Source: Aphrophora alni (taxonomy: Eukaryota > Arthropoda > Insecta > Hemiptera > Aphrophoridae). Taken from it: DNA of 64,000 nt. Where the stretch lies: the NCBI GenBank assembly GCA_963513935.1, contig OY740769.1, positions 75,099,712 through 75,163,711 of the forward strand, written 5' to 3'. The notes beneath the pieces were generated by a model that had not been told where the DNA came from, searched no databases, and worked only from the letters and a program-made list of their open reading frames with translations. The position numbers were made by a program, and so were the translations under genes. Below are positions 1-17,576 of this stretch, piece after piece. The stretch's first letter is position 1, and every line of letters begins with the position of its first letter.

Positions 1-5827
<5,827 letters not shown>

Positions 5828-6428
5828 TTTACTAAATATTTTACAAAACTCTTAGAGAAAGTTGATAATTTTATCCATTTCCAAATGGAAAGCAAATAAA
5901 CAAAGCAAAATGTTGGGTAAATACTAACACTGCAGCCAACTTGCTTTTCTGTTCTTAAATTAATATCATTTATCTTTATTTGATTTTGGTATTTAGAGAT
6001 TTGTTCAATAGTTTTTCATAAATTCTTTAAACGAAATTTGCTTTCTATTACTAACATTTGATTTAATTTGATTTTCGAAAGAAAAACAAAATTATATTTT
6101 CAAAGCAACATTAATACTTTTAAAGTTTTTTTTTTTGTTGGTACTCAATAACCAACTGATAAGCTGAAATCTTGGAGAATCAGTTGACTCACCAGCTGTG
6201 AAGCTATGTGGCCTATTCTACGAATAGTATTAGTAAAAAGAATAATATAGAATATAATAGTTTTACAAAATGGTTAAAGTAAATTTACACGCCTTATTAA
6301 GTTATAGATAATTATCTACAGTCAACAATAGTTAGAGTTCCTAAAGTTTACAGCAGTTTTTAAAGATTTGTAATTAATATTGGTTGGTGAAAATTGGACT
6401 AACATTAGTCATTTTCTTTTGAGTAAAA
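5828..6428. promoter_or_regulatory. Shared upstream region of the divergent CHIC and SCOC genes
   Basis: Only about 600 bp separate the two start codons, so both 5' UTRs and both promoters must lie here unless there are untranslated upstream exons. The region is AT-rich with no obvious CpG island. A palindrome-like pair around ACCAACTGATAAGCTGAAAT and CAGTTGACTCACCAGCTGTGAAG (6150-6205) is the only structured stretch. A bidirectional promoter is inferred from gene arrangement alone. Confidence 0.6.
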
Positions 6429-6498
6429 ATGGAAGTTTCTGGGGCCAAAATACAGGAGGATATGAACAACATTCCTCTAGCTGATGATGATCCTCAGG
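6429..6498 (+). CDS. SCOC: SCOC exon 1 (coding part)
   Basis: ATG at 6429 in the context AAAAATGG, 23 codons ([20 protein letters not shown] and onward) plus one base, then donor GTTTGT. This donor is weaker than the others, but the phase fits exon 2 and no in-frame alternative is better: the frame hits TAG shortly after. Confidence 0.85.
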
Positions 6499-9400
6499 GT
6501 TTGTATTAGAATTGCTTAAAAAGTTATGCATGATAAAATTTGGTTAGGCTATAAGTAAATAGATGGAACTCTAGACTAGGCTAGAACAATTTTTTTTAAA
6601 AATTATGCAAAGGTTCATTACCACAAAATAAATGTCAAGATAATCTCCTGTCACTATATTATCTAGTCTTAGATGATTTTTTGAGTAAATGTCCAGTTAA
6701 GATCCCTTTGCGTTTTAATATTGAAATATAATAAAATCTTGTTTTACATATCTCATTCTTGGTATTTATTTGTATAAAGGTAACAGTAATTGTTTACAAA
6801 AAAAGTCAGGGCTTTTTTGCAATTTTTTTAACATGTTCTACATACCTGATTTCTTAATGAAATAAGTTTTCAACACTAAGCTAATTTTTTTATGGGAAAA
6901 AAACATAATTTCAACTTTTCTAGGTTAATGACCATTAAGTGAGTTATGTGTTAAAATATGCATGTATGCGAATTTTTACCTTACAAGGTGAAGTAAGATG
7001 ACTATATATAATTATATATAGCCACCTTACTTAACCTAAATGTAAATTTATAATAAAAATAGAAATTGTGCATTATTTCCCAAGCGGTACCCATCCAACT
7101 ACTAACCGCGCTTGATGTTGCTTGACTTCGGTACCATATAAATGCATTGAATTTTGTAGTTTTGAAATTGCGATTTTCCGGTGAAAAAATTAGTTCTGTG
7201 TTTAAAAACTTATTTTATTATTAACAAATAAGGTAGGCTATGTAGAACATGTTTTAAAAAAAGCTGTGACTGTCTTTGTAAACAATTACCAAGTTAACTG
7301 CTAATTTTCTGGATTTTTTATGTAGTTAATTTGGAGAGAATTTGTTCGATCGATTTAAGTGCGAAATATCAACAATTCCTCTTCAAAATAGCTTTTTGAC
7401 CATCATTTTGATACTTATTAATGACGTTTCCCACTTTTTATCTTGCACAATTCATTATTTCTGTCTGAAATCAGCGATTCAAAATTACTGTTCTATGGAA
7501 TTTTGAGGTTATTTCGATAAATATTTCGGTAATTATATAGCAGAGCTGCCTCACTTCAAAATAAATTTTTATGGGTTTTATTCGTCAAATAAATGTTGGA
7601 GAAATATTTTACTATCGAAAAAAAAGTGTCGGAAAGATGATTACATAATACAATAATACAATTACACAAGTAGTTTTTCGTGAAAAAATTAACTCTGTGT
7701 TATCTTTCATACTCATGACATTCACTTCAATAAACGTACGGAAGGTTTGACCAGGTGGTTATATATATATAGCAACCTGGCCAAACCTTTCGTGACATAT
7801 AATAATACAGCCCTACATATGCGTACACTGAAGCACATACGCAGACAATTGAACGTCAATGGAGGGAGGTGCGAGGAAATGTGCCGCGATATGGAAATTC
7901 AAAACAACATTTCCATGGCCATATAGCCGAATTTATGTTTAAGAGAAAGTACAATGAGTATAATACTCGTTTTCATCATTTATGGCGAATTACGAGTGAA
8001 ATACATTTAAATTCAATAAATTCCTCTTCTACTGAATTTGCAGCAGAATTTGACTCTGATTAAGATTTTCTTGTGTAATTATATTATGTAATCATCTTTC
8101 CGACACTTTTTTTCGATAATAAAATATTTTTCCAACATTTATTTGACGAATAAAACCCATAAAAATTGATTTTGAAGTGAGGCAGCTCTGCTATATAATT
8201 ACCAATATTTCAACAATTTTAAGTAAATTGTATTGTTGTTTTTTAGTTTCGTGCAATAGTTCTGTTTTAAGAACTGTCAAAATAGATATCATTTAGTATA
8301 ATTGATGATGTGTATGGTTACCTAACCAGACCTAGTTAAAGAACTACAGGTCAACGAAGGTTATTATATATATATATATATATACCCACACACACACATA
8401 TACACATATATATATTTACCTTACTAGATGTATAGTTACTAGGTCTGGGTTTTCAGAGACCTAGTTATCCTGAATCTTATATCATCGAAGCGTAGTAATA
8501 TCAACCTGTAGAAGTTATTGAGTTGTGCATGCACCCCATGAGTGAATTCAATATGGCCATACGATTGTTACAAATTACAATTTCAAACATTGTTAAGTAA
8601 ATAATGAATTGTGAGAGATAAAAAACCACTTGCGTTGTAAATGAGTATCTACTTAATGGAAAAAATGCTATTGAAGCGGAATTACTAAGATTTTGTACTT
8701 AAATCGATCGGACAACTTCTCTCCATATTTACCTCTTTTTTTGTCTACTGCATAGGGCCTACCTTACTTCTTAAGAATAAATAATGTTTTCATTGCAGAG
8801 GTTATTTTTTTTCACTGAAGAATTACAATTTACAAACGACAGGTTTATAGGTTACACATAATGGCAATGCATAATAGCAATGAGAATAGCGTATGGTATG
8901 ACACATGCACATAACACAATGACTACGCTAGATCGCAATTTATACATCACGACAGGTTTGCCCAGATGGCTATATATATATATATATATATATAACCACC
9001 GGGCTAATAATTTGCTTACTATAATACGTAGGGTGATATTATTATATCACGAAAGGTTTACCTAGATGGCTATATATATATAACCACCTGGCTAAACCTT
9101 TTGTACGTTTTTTGAAGTTAATGTTCACTGCTAGAAAAAAGTGTAGGTCTATGGTGTATGCTGAAATTTTTTTTTCCTTTTTTTGATTAAATAAGTATTT
9201 TTTATATTTGTTGAATGTATATTTAATCATTTAAAAGTGAATTTGCAGTGAATATAATTAAAAAAATGATAAACGCCAAATGGCGTTTATAGCACATGAC
9301 GTAGTTTTTCACAAAACATGCGGGAAACGCCAAATGGCTTTATATAGTATATTATCCACGTTTAATGATAAAACACTTTTTTATCAGGAAAATAAAGAAA

Positions 9401-12400
9401 AATATCTATTTTAGGTTTGCTTACCTTTTACTCAACAGTAAAACCATTAGAAAAATATATATACAATGACTACTGTACAAGAGTTCAAAAAAAAGTTTAT
9501 TTGTGATATTTTTTGAAACAATCTTCAAGACACAAAGCTGGTTTCTCCTCACAGGCTTCACACATATATGTTGTGTCTTTTCGTATGTTATTTCTCTTGC
9601 AAACAACGCAAGTCCTACGCAGTGGTCTGCCTTTGTTCCCGATCTTGAACTTTGTAGGAATGTGTTTTGTAGACACAACTGGGGGTTCTTCAAGTTTCAT
9701 TGGAGTCAAAAGGCCTTCGATAATATTCAGCCTAAATTCTAAAAATGACAATTTCTTACCAATGTTGTATTTGTTGTAGAGAAGGTAGGCGTTCAGTAAG
9801 CTCATTTGTAAGATGTGAATAAAGAGTTTCTTGTACCATCTAATAGTCTTGCGTTCACTGGGATAATAACTCAAAAGTTGGTCCTGCCTATCAATTCCGC
9901 TCATGTTGTCATTGTACCTACCTATAGGCAGGGGTTTGAGCTTTTCTTGCCCTCTCCTGTTGTGTACACTAACCATTTCATTATCGTACTGGTTAGAAAT
10001 ATAGTGGACATCCCTGGAATCCTTCCACTTGCCGACCATGACGCCTTCATGATATTCATTAAATCTCAATATTAAATTACAACGGGATCTACATTTATAT
10101 ATATTATTATTTGTTACAACGGTAAAAAACATGTTGTGGCTCCTGAAATTTCTGGATTTATGACAAAATTTTGAAACTCGAAATTCCAATTTCTAGCTTC
10201 ATTCCAAATTGGAATCGTATGTAGGTCACGGTATGTAGGTAAATTCAAGACGAAGGTTGTCTGTAAGGCTGGACTTTTGTACCCTGGCTTGCGAGAACCT
10301 GAAAGTTAACCTAGAATAAAACATACTGATTTCTTAGGAGAACCATAAATCCAGGAATATTTAAAAATTGATTTTGTTTAATGGAATGCATTACGCTAAA
10401 GGTGTATGTGTTGGCAGCAAATATAAAAAAAATAAAATTTTATGTAATTAAAAAGTTTTAAAGTTCATAGTTTGAGAAAAAGTTCAAATTTGAAAATAAA
10501 AAGGTTTATCAAGGTGTACAAGAGTAGGCCTAAAAATAAGGTGAAATGCCAAAATAGCTTTATTTGAAAATTAGAAAAGTTAGCAAAATTATAAAAGTTT
10601 AAGCATTTTTTAAGCAATGAAAAAATAAAAGTTTTGAACATGTAATGTAAAATTAAACAGGGTTTATTTAGGTAGAATTGTATATAAAACTCAGTATGTA
10701 AATAAATTTCGGGAAATTAATAAGTCTAAATTAAAGAGAAAAACGTTTAGCTCCCAAACGTTCAAGAAGAAGAAGAAGAAAACCAAACCAAGTGAAACTG
10801 TGGCTAGTGTAAACAATAGACAGGAACCAAAGACTGGGAAAAGGAAAAGCGGGAAAAAGTGAAAACCATAAGACTTTTCCGAGAGGTGTCGCGAAGAAAA
10901 CACGAGTGAAAAGTGTCAGACAACCACACATCGTAAAAGTGTGAATCAAGTTCGTAAGGAAAGAAGAGGGCGAGCAGAATTCAGATTGTTAATTCACAAG
11001 GAAAACTAAGCAACCCACGAAAAGTTAAAGCAGTTTTAAGGAAAACAAAAGAGAAATGTGCTGCATGGCAACAGATAAGAAAGGGGCACGCTTGTTTTTT
11101 TTTTATAGGATACTAATGTCCAGCGAAAGGACTTAGTATTTTCGTCGTAAACCTTTAAAATATTTTTTAAGCACACTTCTGGAAGAATTGACAGCAATAG
11201 CTCTACTAGCCAATACAGTAGTTACTAAATGAAGTAGTCATTTAAACTTCATTACTGTATCTCAAGGATACTACATAGCGACCTACAGGACATGACTTAG
11301 AGACTTCGAGGGAAAAACCGAACCCAGGACTTCAGACGTCTGCAACATTCTCCAAACATCTTTAAGAAGACATGTAGCACCAGTCACCCCGAAAACGACA
11401 GGCTTATCAATATGACAACATATTCACCAACAAGGCTCCAGGAACAGCACCCAGTTCACCTGTAACCTGCCACCAGGAAACAACCGCTGATGTTACATCT
11501 AGCGTCGAGACGACAGAAAGAAAGAGTTGAAAGGTCGTTAGAGAGCGTAAATACGTTAGTTTCTGTTAGAAATTTGCCTGAATTAAATTCATTAAATTTA
11601 TTAAGCATACTGGGTTATTTAGGATGTCTAATTAAAAATAAATTATTATAAAAATAAAGTAGAATCATAAATAAATTAAAATTCAAATTAAAAGGATTAA
11701 AGGTAATTTGGGAGACAAAGACTAGGCCTAATAAAAGATTCGTTTGTAAATTCAAATGAAATAAATGAATTGTTCTGTCTTCTAATGTTAAGAAATATTA
11801 GAAATAAATTTATTTGATCATTTTGTATATGTTGAAAAGGTTTCAACAAGAGAATATTTTGTTTTCTGTTTTTGAAAGGATTCAATAAATTTTAAATTTT
11901 TATTTTTCAGTATAAAAATCTTTTATTGTGATTCAGTTACATATTATTAGAATATCCCGTTATTTCATGTGTTATAGATTAAATATTACAACAGTGATAA
12001 ATTATATATTTATAAAAGCACAAATAAAAAATTTACAAGGTTATATTCAGTGTACTTGCTACCCAGAGATTGACGATTTGTAAAATTAATGTCTTGTGTT
12101 CAGACTGAGCTAATTTAAATTAAATTTAAAAAACTGGAAGGTTATTGAAAAAATTTTTTTTAAAGAATATTTAGAAAATTAAATAGGCTATCGTCCTTTT
12201 AAATAGGTAGCTTTTTTTCGACAGAAATAATGGATTTCGGTAACCGATAAGTGAAATGCATAAAGGATGATGCGATGATTTAATTGTTGCAAAAGGAAGT
12301 AGGTAGAACACAAATTGCATTGCTAGTAAATCACAACGACAGGAACACTACATATTTACCTCTAAGCCTTTATTTAGGTACATTTCCTTTTGTTTACAAG

Positions 12401-15046
12401 GTTTCTGTATGTTTATATTCAGATATTTTTTTATCAGAATCTTTATATACAGTAGGCCTGTCCAAGGTCAGGCCTACTGCAATGGACATCTGGGGTGCTC
12501 GATGTGAATCTAGCTTTAGTAAGAGATGTCTTATCAGATATTTGCTATTTCTGATGTGAAGTAAATTTAGGTACAGTATACTCAAGGTAGGAATGTGTCT
12601 GGGGTGGAGAAAAAGAGGGGCCCCCACACTTCGTTTGTTGTGTTTGCTTTCAGCAGTACAACCTCAATAAAAAAAATATAGACCTCAAATACTTCTGTGT
12701 AAACGCCTTCCCTACTTTCGTTTCTTTTATCAATGTAAATAAGAATAGGCCTACCTTCTTCAGAAGGATATAAACTAATACTTCCTAAGTATTGGTTTAT
12801 ATCCTTCTGAGGATGGAAGTATTGGTTTATATACCTCTGAGTTATCTATGTTACTGAAATGTACTTAAGGGTTTATTAAACTTGATAATGTTAATTGTGT
12901 TAGTGTTTTATTTGTGGCTTGGGGATTACTTTTTTCATATAGTTGATATTTTATTTATGTAACTTTACATATTTCCCCCCTAATTCCAGCAATTATACAT
13001 GAAGATGGAGAAGTAACTGAAATGTCACAAACCTCAGATGCTATGATGCGTGGACGAAGTCTTGATTCGATACCTTCAACATTTACAAATGGAAGCAGCA
13101 GTCCAGGGCCTAACAGTAAGTAGTATAAGCTAAATTAAAAAAAAAAATAATAATAATAATAATAAATACTTCGAGCTACTGACTTATAATTGATTTCGAA
13201 ACAATATTGCTTAGGTTAAGTGATATTTTAATAACATTTCAGGTGAGACAAAATTCTGTCCTTTGACATGAAATCAAAAATATTTCTGGTTGTAGGCCTA
13301 TTATATTTCTAAATATTTTATATTATTTGGTTTCTAATCAATTTTGTTTATTTTTGTCCTGATCCTTAGTTAACTGTACTCTTGTTACTGGTTTGTTGTT
13401 AGAATGTATTAATAAATATGATAGCATTTAAATAGTTTTCTTTCTTGATTAACAGCTCCATAGTAAATATCATAAGTGGTGGGTTCGGTGATATCATTGT
13501 GTCACATATTCCCTGTTAAAATATTTGTTGTTGTTGTTTCCAATGGCTCATCCTGGCTCAGGCCATTCTTGATCGAGCTTCCCAGTTCCAGGCAGGTCTC
13601 TTCTATCCTGCTTCTTCGTGTCTAATTTTCCGCAGATCAAGAGATAAGCCTTGTCCATGCCTTTGTCCATTGACCAGGGCGCTCACAGAGTGTGCACATC
13701 TCAGAAGGGAGGGTGTTGATCCTACTCCCTGTTAAAATGTTGATTTGAAAAATAAAGTAGTTATGAGATATTTATTCCTGAAGCAAAGATTTATCGGCCT
13801 ATATATTTTCAAGACTAGTTGGCATATAAGTATAAAATTTTGCTCGTTCATCTCTCTTTTATGCCTGTCCACCAGTCATGTCAAAAATAATTGTATTGTT
13901 TATTAAGATTTATTAATCTATTTGAACACATATATCATCAACAAAAATTTCTAAAATACCAATAAAATAATGTTTGGTTTTTATATAGAAGGTAAAATTT
14001 TCTTAATGTTTCTCAATTTTAATAAGCAAGACAAATTTTACTATTATCGAATATTCTAGTTAGTGTTGTCTATGATACCTTGGAGAATTTGTATCCTTTT
14101 TGGATACTGTATACATATTCCATATTTTTATTAAATTCTATTGTAATTTTATATTTAGGTACAGCTTTACAAATCATTGAACAAGTTTATTACCCAGAAA
14201 AGTTAGTTACTGCATTTAAAATTGTGAATGTAGTGTTTGGAAATAACTCCTCACATTTGGGTCATATAAAATAGCTCATTTTCTTAATTTGTACCTATCC
14301 ATACACATAGTGGTATTTGTTTTCCATATTATATTTCCCAATTTTATTTTATACATTACTTTGATAAAATGAAAAATTAAGTATGATTATAAAAAAAATG
14401 ACAAAATAATAAAATTTTTCTTAATTTCAGGCTTAGATCCTGACATCAGTCCAGATGAGCAAGAAGAAAAAGCTCGACTCATATCTCAAGTTTTGGAATT
14501 ACAAAATACTTTGGATGGTAAGTTTGTGATATATACATTTATAAAAGTTTCCCTGCATATATGCAAATATTAAATATTCTTATATTTGTGAATAAAGTAA
14601 ATTTACAGATGGTTAACATTTTTCAGGTATATACTTTTTATCTCTTTATTATTATCATATATATGTGATGTAAAAATGTTATTAAGGTACTGTGCATTAA
14701 GAAACATGATAGATGTCATTTGTTCATAAATAAAATAAAATGAAGCAGCATAATTAATTATTCATTGTTTTTCATCTAGGCCTATATGCCCTCAAAACGT
14801 CTAATTGTGTCTTCTCTTTCTTTTCCTACACACATTATCAGATATCTATTTCAAAGCAAATTACCTAAAGTTATGTTAGGTATAACAATTCAAAAAATAT
14901 ATAGTTTAAATTTCTTAAGTTTATTATAAAAAAAAATATATAAAAAAAAATTATATATAAGTTATATGGAGTTTATTCAAAGATTTCATTTATTCAAAAT
15001 TTATTTCATTATTTAAATATATTAATTATTCATCTAAATTAATTAA

Positions 15047-15099
<53 letters not shown>

Positions 15100-17525
15100 A
15101 CATATACATATACAAGTACAAAAAAATCTAATAGGCCAATGAATAAATAACATATGATTGAAACAACAGTAAACCAGGTGATTAAAAAAAACAACAGTGA
15201 AAAAAGAGAAAAAAGAAAATTATTCAGTTAGTCTGGAGAATTTAATAAGTACAGTTGATATATATAGATATAGTGTGTTAAATGAAAATAAGAAGATGAA
15301 AGTATTAATTGGAATGGAATTTTAAAGTGGTTATTGAAGGAAAACAGAAGAAAAAGGTAAAAACACTGTTATAAACAATTACCAAAAAGTGGAATTATAT
15401 TGAAAAAAAAAAAACATTGAAGTAATGGGTGAGACTTGTGATTATTGTTTAAATATATTTTTTTTCTTTTTGATGAGTGAATGATGAGTGGACTCGAACC
15501 ATAGATTAAATTTGTTTTATATTTGTATATATATTAAATATATATATACATATTTTTTCATTCATTAAGGCATTCAACGTTTTATTGATTGATTTTTTTT
15601 TTGTGTTATGTTTGATTTGTCATTTTTTTTTTTATTCATATTAACATTTGGAAGAAGCCGGCACTGACCTGGAACCCCGAGAAAGACAATAACAATTGAA
15701 ACAAAAATATATATATGTATAATTGTAGAAACATTACAAATTGTTAGAGTAAAACAATTACCAAAAAGTTGTATTACATTTTGGCGCCGCAACGTGTTGG
15801 CTTTTTCCAAGTTGTACACTACTACAAATAACTTCTATAACTAATTATAATAATTGTACTAACTATAAAAGATAGTTTGTAAGAAAGATAAGTTAATCTA
15901 GAATTATGGACAATAACCAGAGATATAACTTTAAGACAGATTTTACCATGGAATCAACAACTGTAAAAACGTTAGGCCTACAATTAGAAACTCAACCCCC
16001 ATGGTTGGAGATAATATTACAACGTTTTGATGAAAACAAAGAAAATCAAGATAAAATTAACCAACAATTAAAAAAAATTCAAGATGAAAACAAACAAAAT
16101 CAAAAAATTATCGTTACAGATGTGAAAAAACACTTAAACTCGGTCCAGGATGAATTGAAAACTAGAATGAACAAATTGGAGGAAGATTTACAGAAGAAAT
16201 TGGATATGCAAAGGGAAACTAGTCGCAAGGAGTGGAGAAGCGAACTTCAGACTCAGAAAGAGGAGATCCAAATGGATTTAAATAAAGTCACCATCAAAAC
16301 ACAAGAACAAGTCCAGATACAGTTGGATAACCAAACCGAAAAGATACAGGAGTTGCTGACCTGCCAAGAAGAAATAGTGAAAACGGAAAATGAACAGATG
16401 ACCAATCAGAGGTGCCTAGAATTAGAGGGAAGACTAGAGAATCAAATTGAGAAAGAAAGGAATGTCATGGCGGAGCAAAAGAAACAATTGGAGTCATTAG
16501 AACTGAACGTCCAAGGTCACAACAACAAAATTAAAGCTATTGAAAAAGATTTATTGAAAAAACAACATAATTACCAGCACCAAATATTTGTTAGCTGTAG
16601 TGGTCCGACTACTGGAATAGGAGAAAACCAAATATCTAAATTCTATGACAGGGAATATAACCTAATGAAATACTTTGAGAAAATTTACAAATTTTATATA
16701 AGAAAAGTTCATAAATCTGTGATAACAGAAAAATGGGAACGTACCCTAATTAAATTTTATCATTCTTATTTAAGTGAAAATGGTTGGAATTTGGAAAGGA
16801 CAGGTTATAAAAAATCTAAAATGGCTGTTAAACTGTGTCTCTTAAAAATGCTATTGGAGTCTCAGTTTGATCTCAATAACGAATTAAAGTCTGATATCAA
16901 CAAGTTGACAGAGGAAGAACTTCGTTTGGAACTTCTAGGTAAAGATAAAGAAGAACAACTGTATTGGTGTCAGTTTGATCCTGCTATTAATATTTGTGTT
17001 TATAAGGAGAATACGGATGAGGAGTCTAGGAATCTTATTGCTAAAGTTCGTGAAGGATTAATTTCATTAATATCACAACTGTCATCAGATGAAGAATTAA
17101 TTGATGTAATTTCTACAAATAAGGACAGTAGTAGTCAAAAAATTGAAACACCAATCACTGATACAGGGCAACAAATAGTAATGGTGTATCTGATAATGAT
17201 ATTAATACCGATATTTCAAGTTAAATAAATCAGCCGATAAAAAAAAAAAGATTGCTAATTTTTTTTATTAAATAAATTATATATTTTCATTGTTAATTTT
17301 GTTTTGTTCCATAAAAAATATTTAAATAAACATTTTTAAGGAAAGTTACCAGGAGATATTATAACAATTCAAAAAATATATAGTTTAAATTTCTTAAGTT
17401 TATTATAAAAAAAAATATATAAAAAAAAATTATATATAAGTTATATGGAGTTTATTCAAAGATTTCATTTATTCAAAATTTATTTCATTATTTAAATATA
17501 TTAATTATTCATCTAAATTAATTAA

Positions 17526-17576
<51 letters not shown>

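Larger units (their letters stand above)
7150..8830 (+). mobile_element. Merlin (IS1016/ISXO2-type) transposon derivative with long nested inverted arms
   Basis: Inner arms 7523-7650 and 8085-8213 are close reverse complements (shared words TTTATTTGACGAATAAAACC, GAGGCAGCTCTGC). Outer arms 7150-7470 and 8595-8830 also pair (shared CTTAAATCGATCGRACAA). The right arm is interrupted at about 8220-8590 by a family A TA hairpin. The centre holds a transposase remnant at 7827-8063. Merlin elements carry terminal inverted repeats and an IS1016-like DDE transposase; flanking target duplications were not resolved. Confidence 0.65.
6499..12989 (+). other. SCOC intron 1
   Basis: About 6.5 kb. Contains Merlin-derived foldback DNA (6780-8830), a 5S-rRNA-like fragment, several (TA)n hairpins, a piggyBac transposase remnant with subterminal palindromes (9258-10190), a less AT-rich unassigned block (10730-11550) and a short perfect hairpin (12769-12819). 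Confidence 0.85.

Noticed and set aside
12284..12627. Overlapping plus and minus frames
   Set aside because: No domain; the palindrome CAGTAGGCCTG...CAGGCCTACTG inside keeps both strands open by chance.
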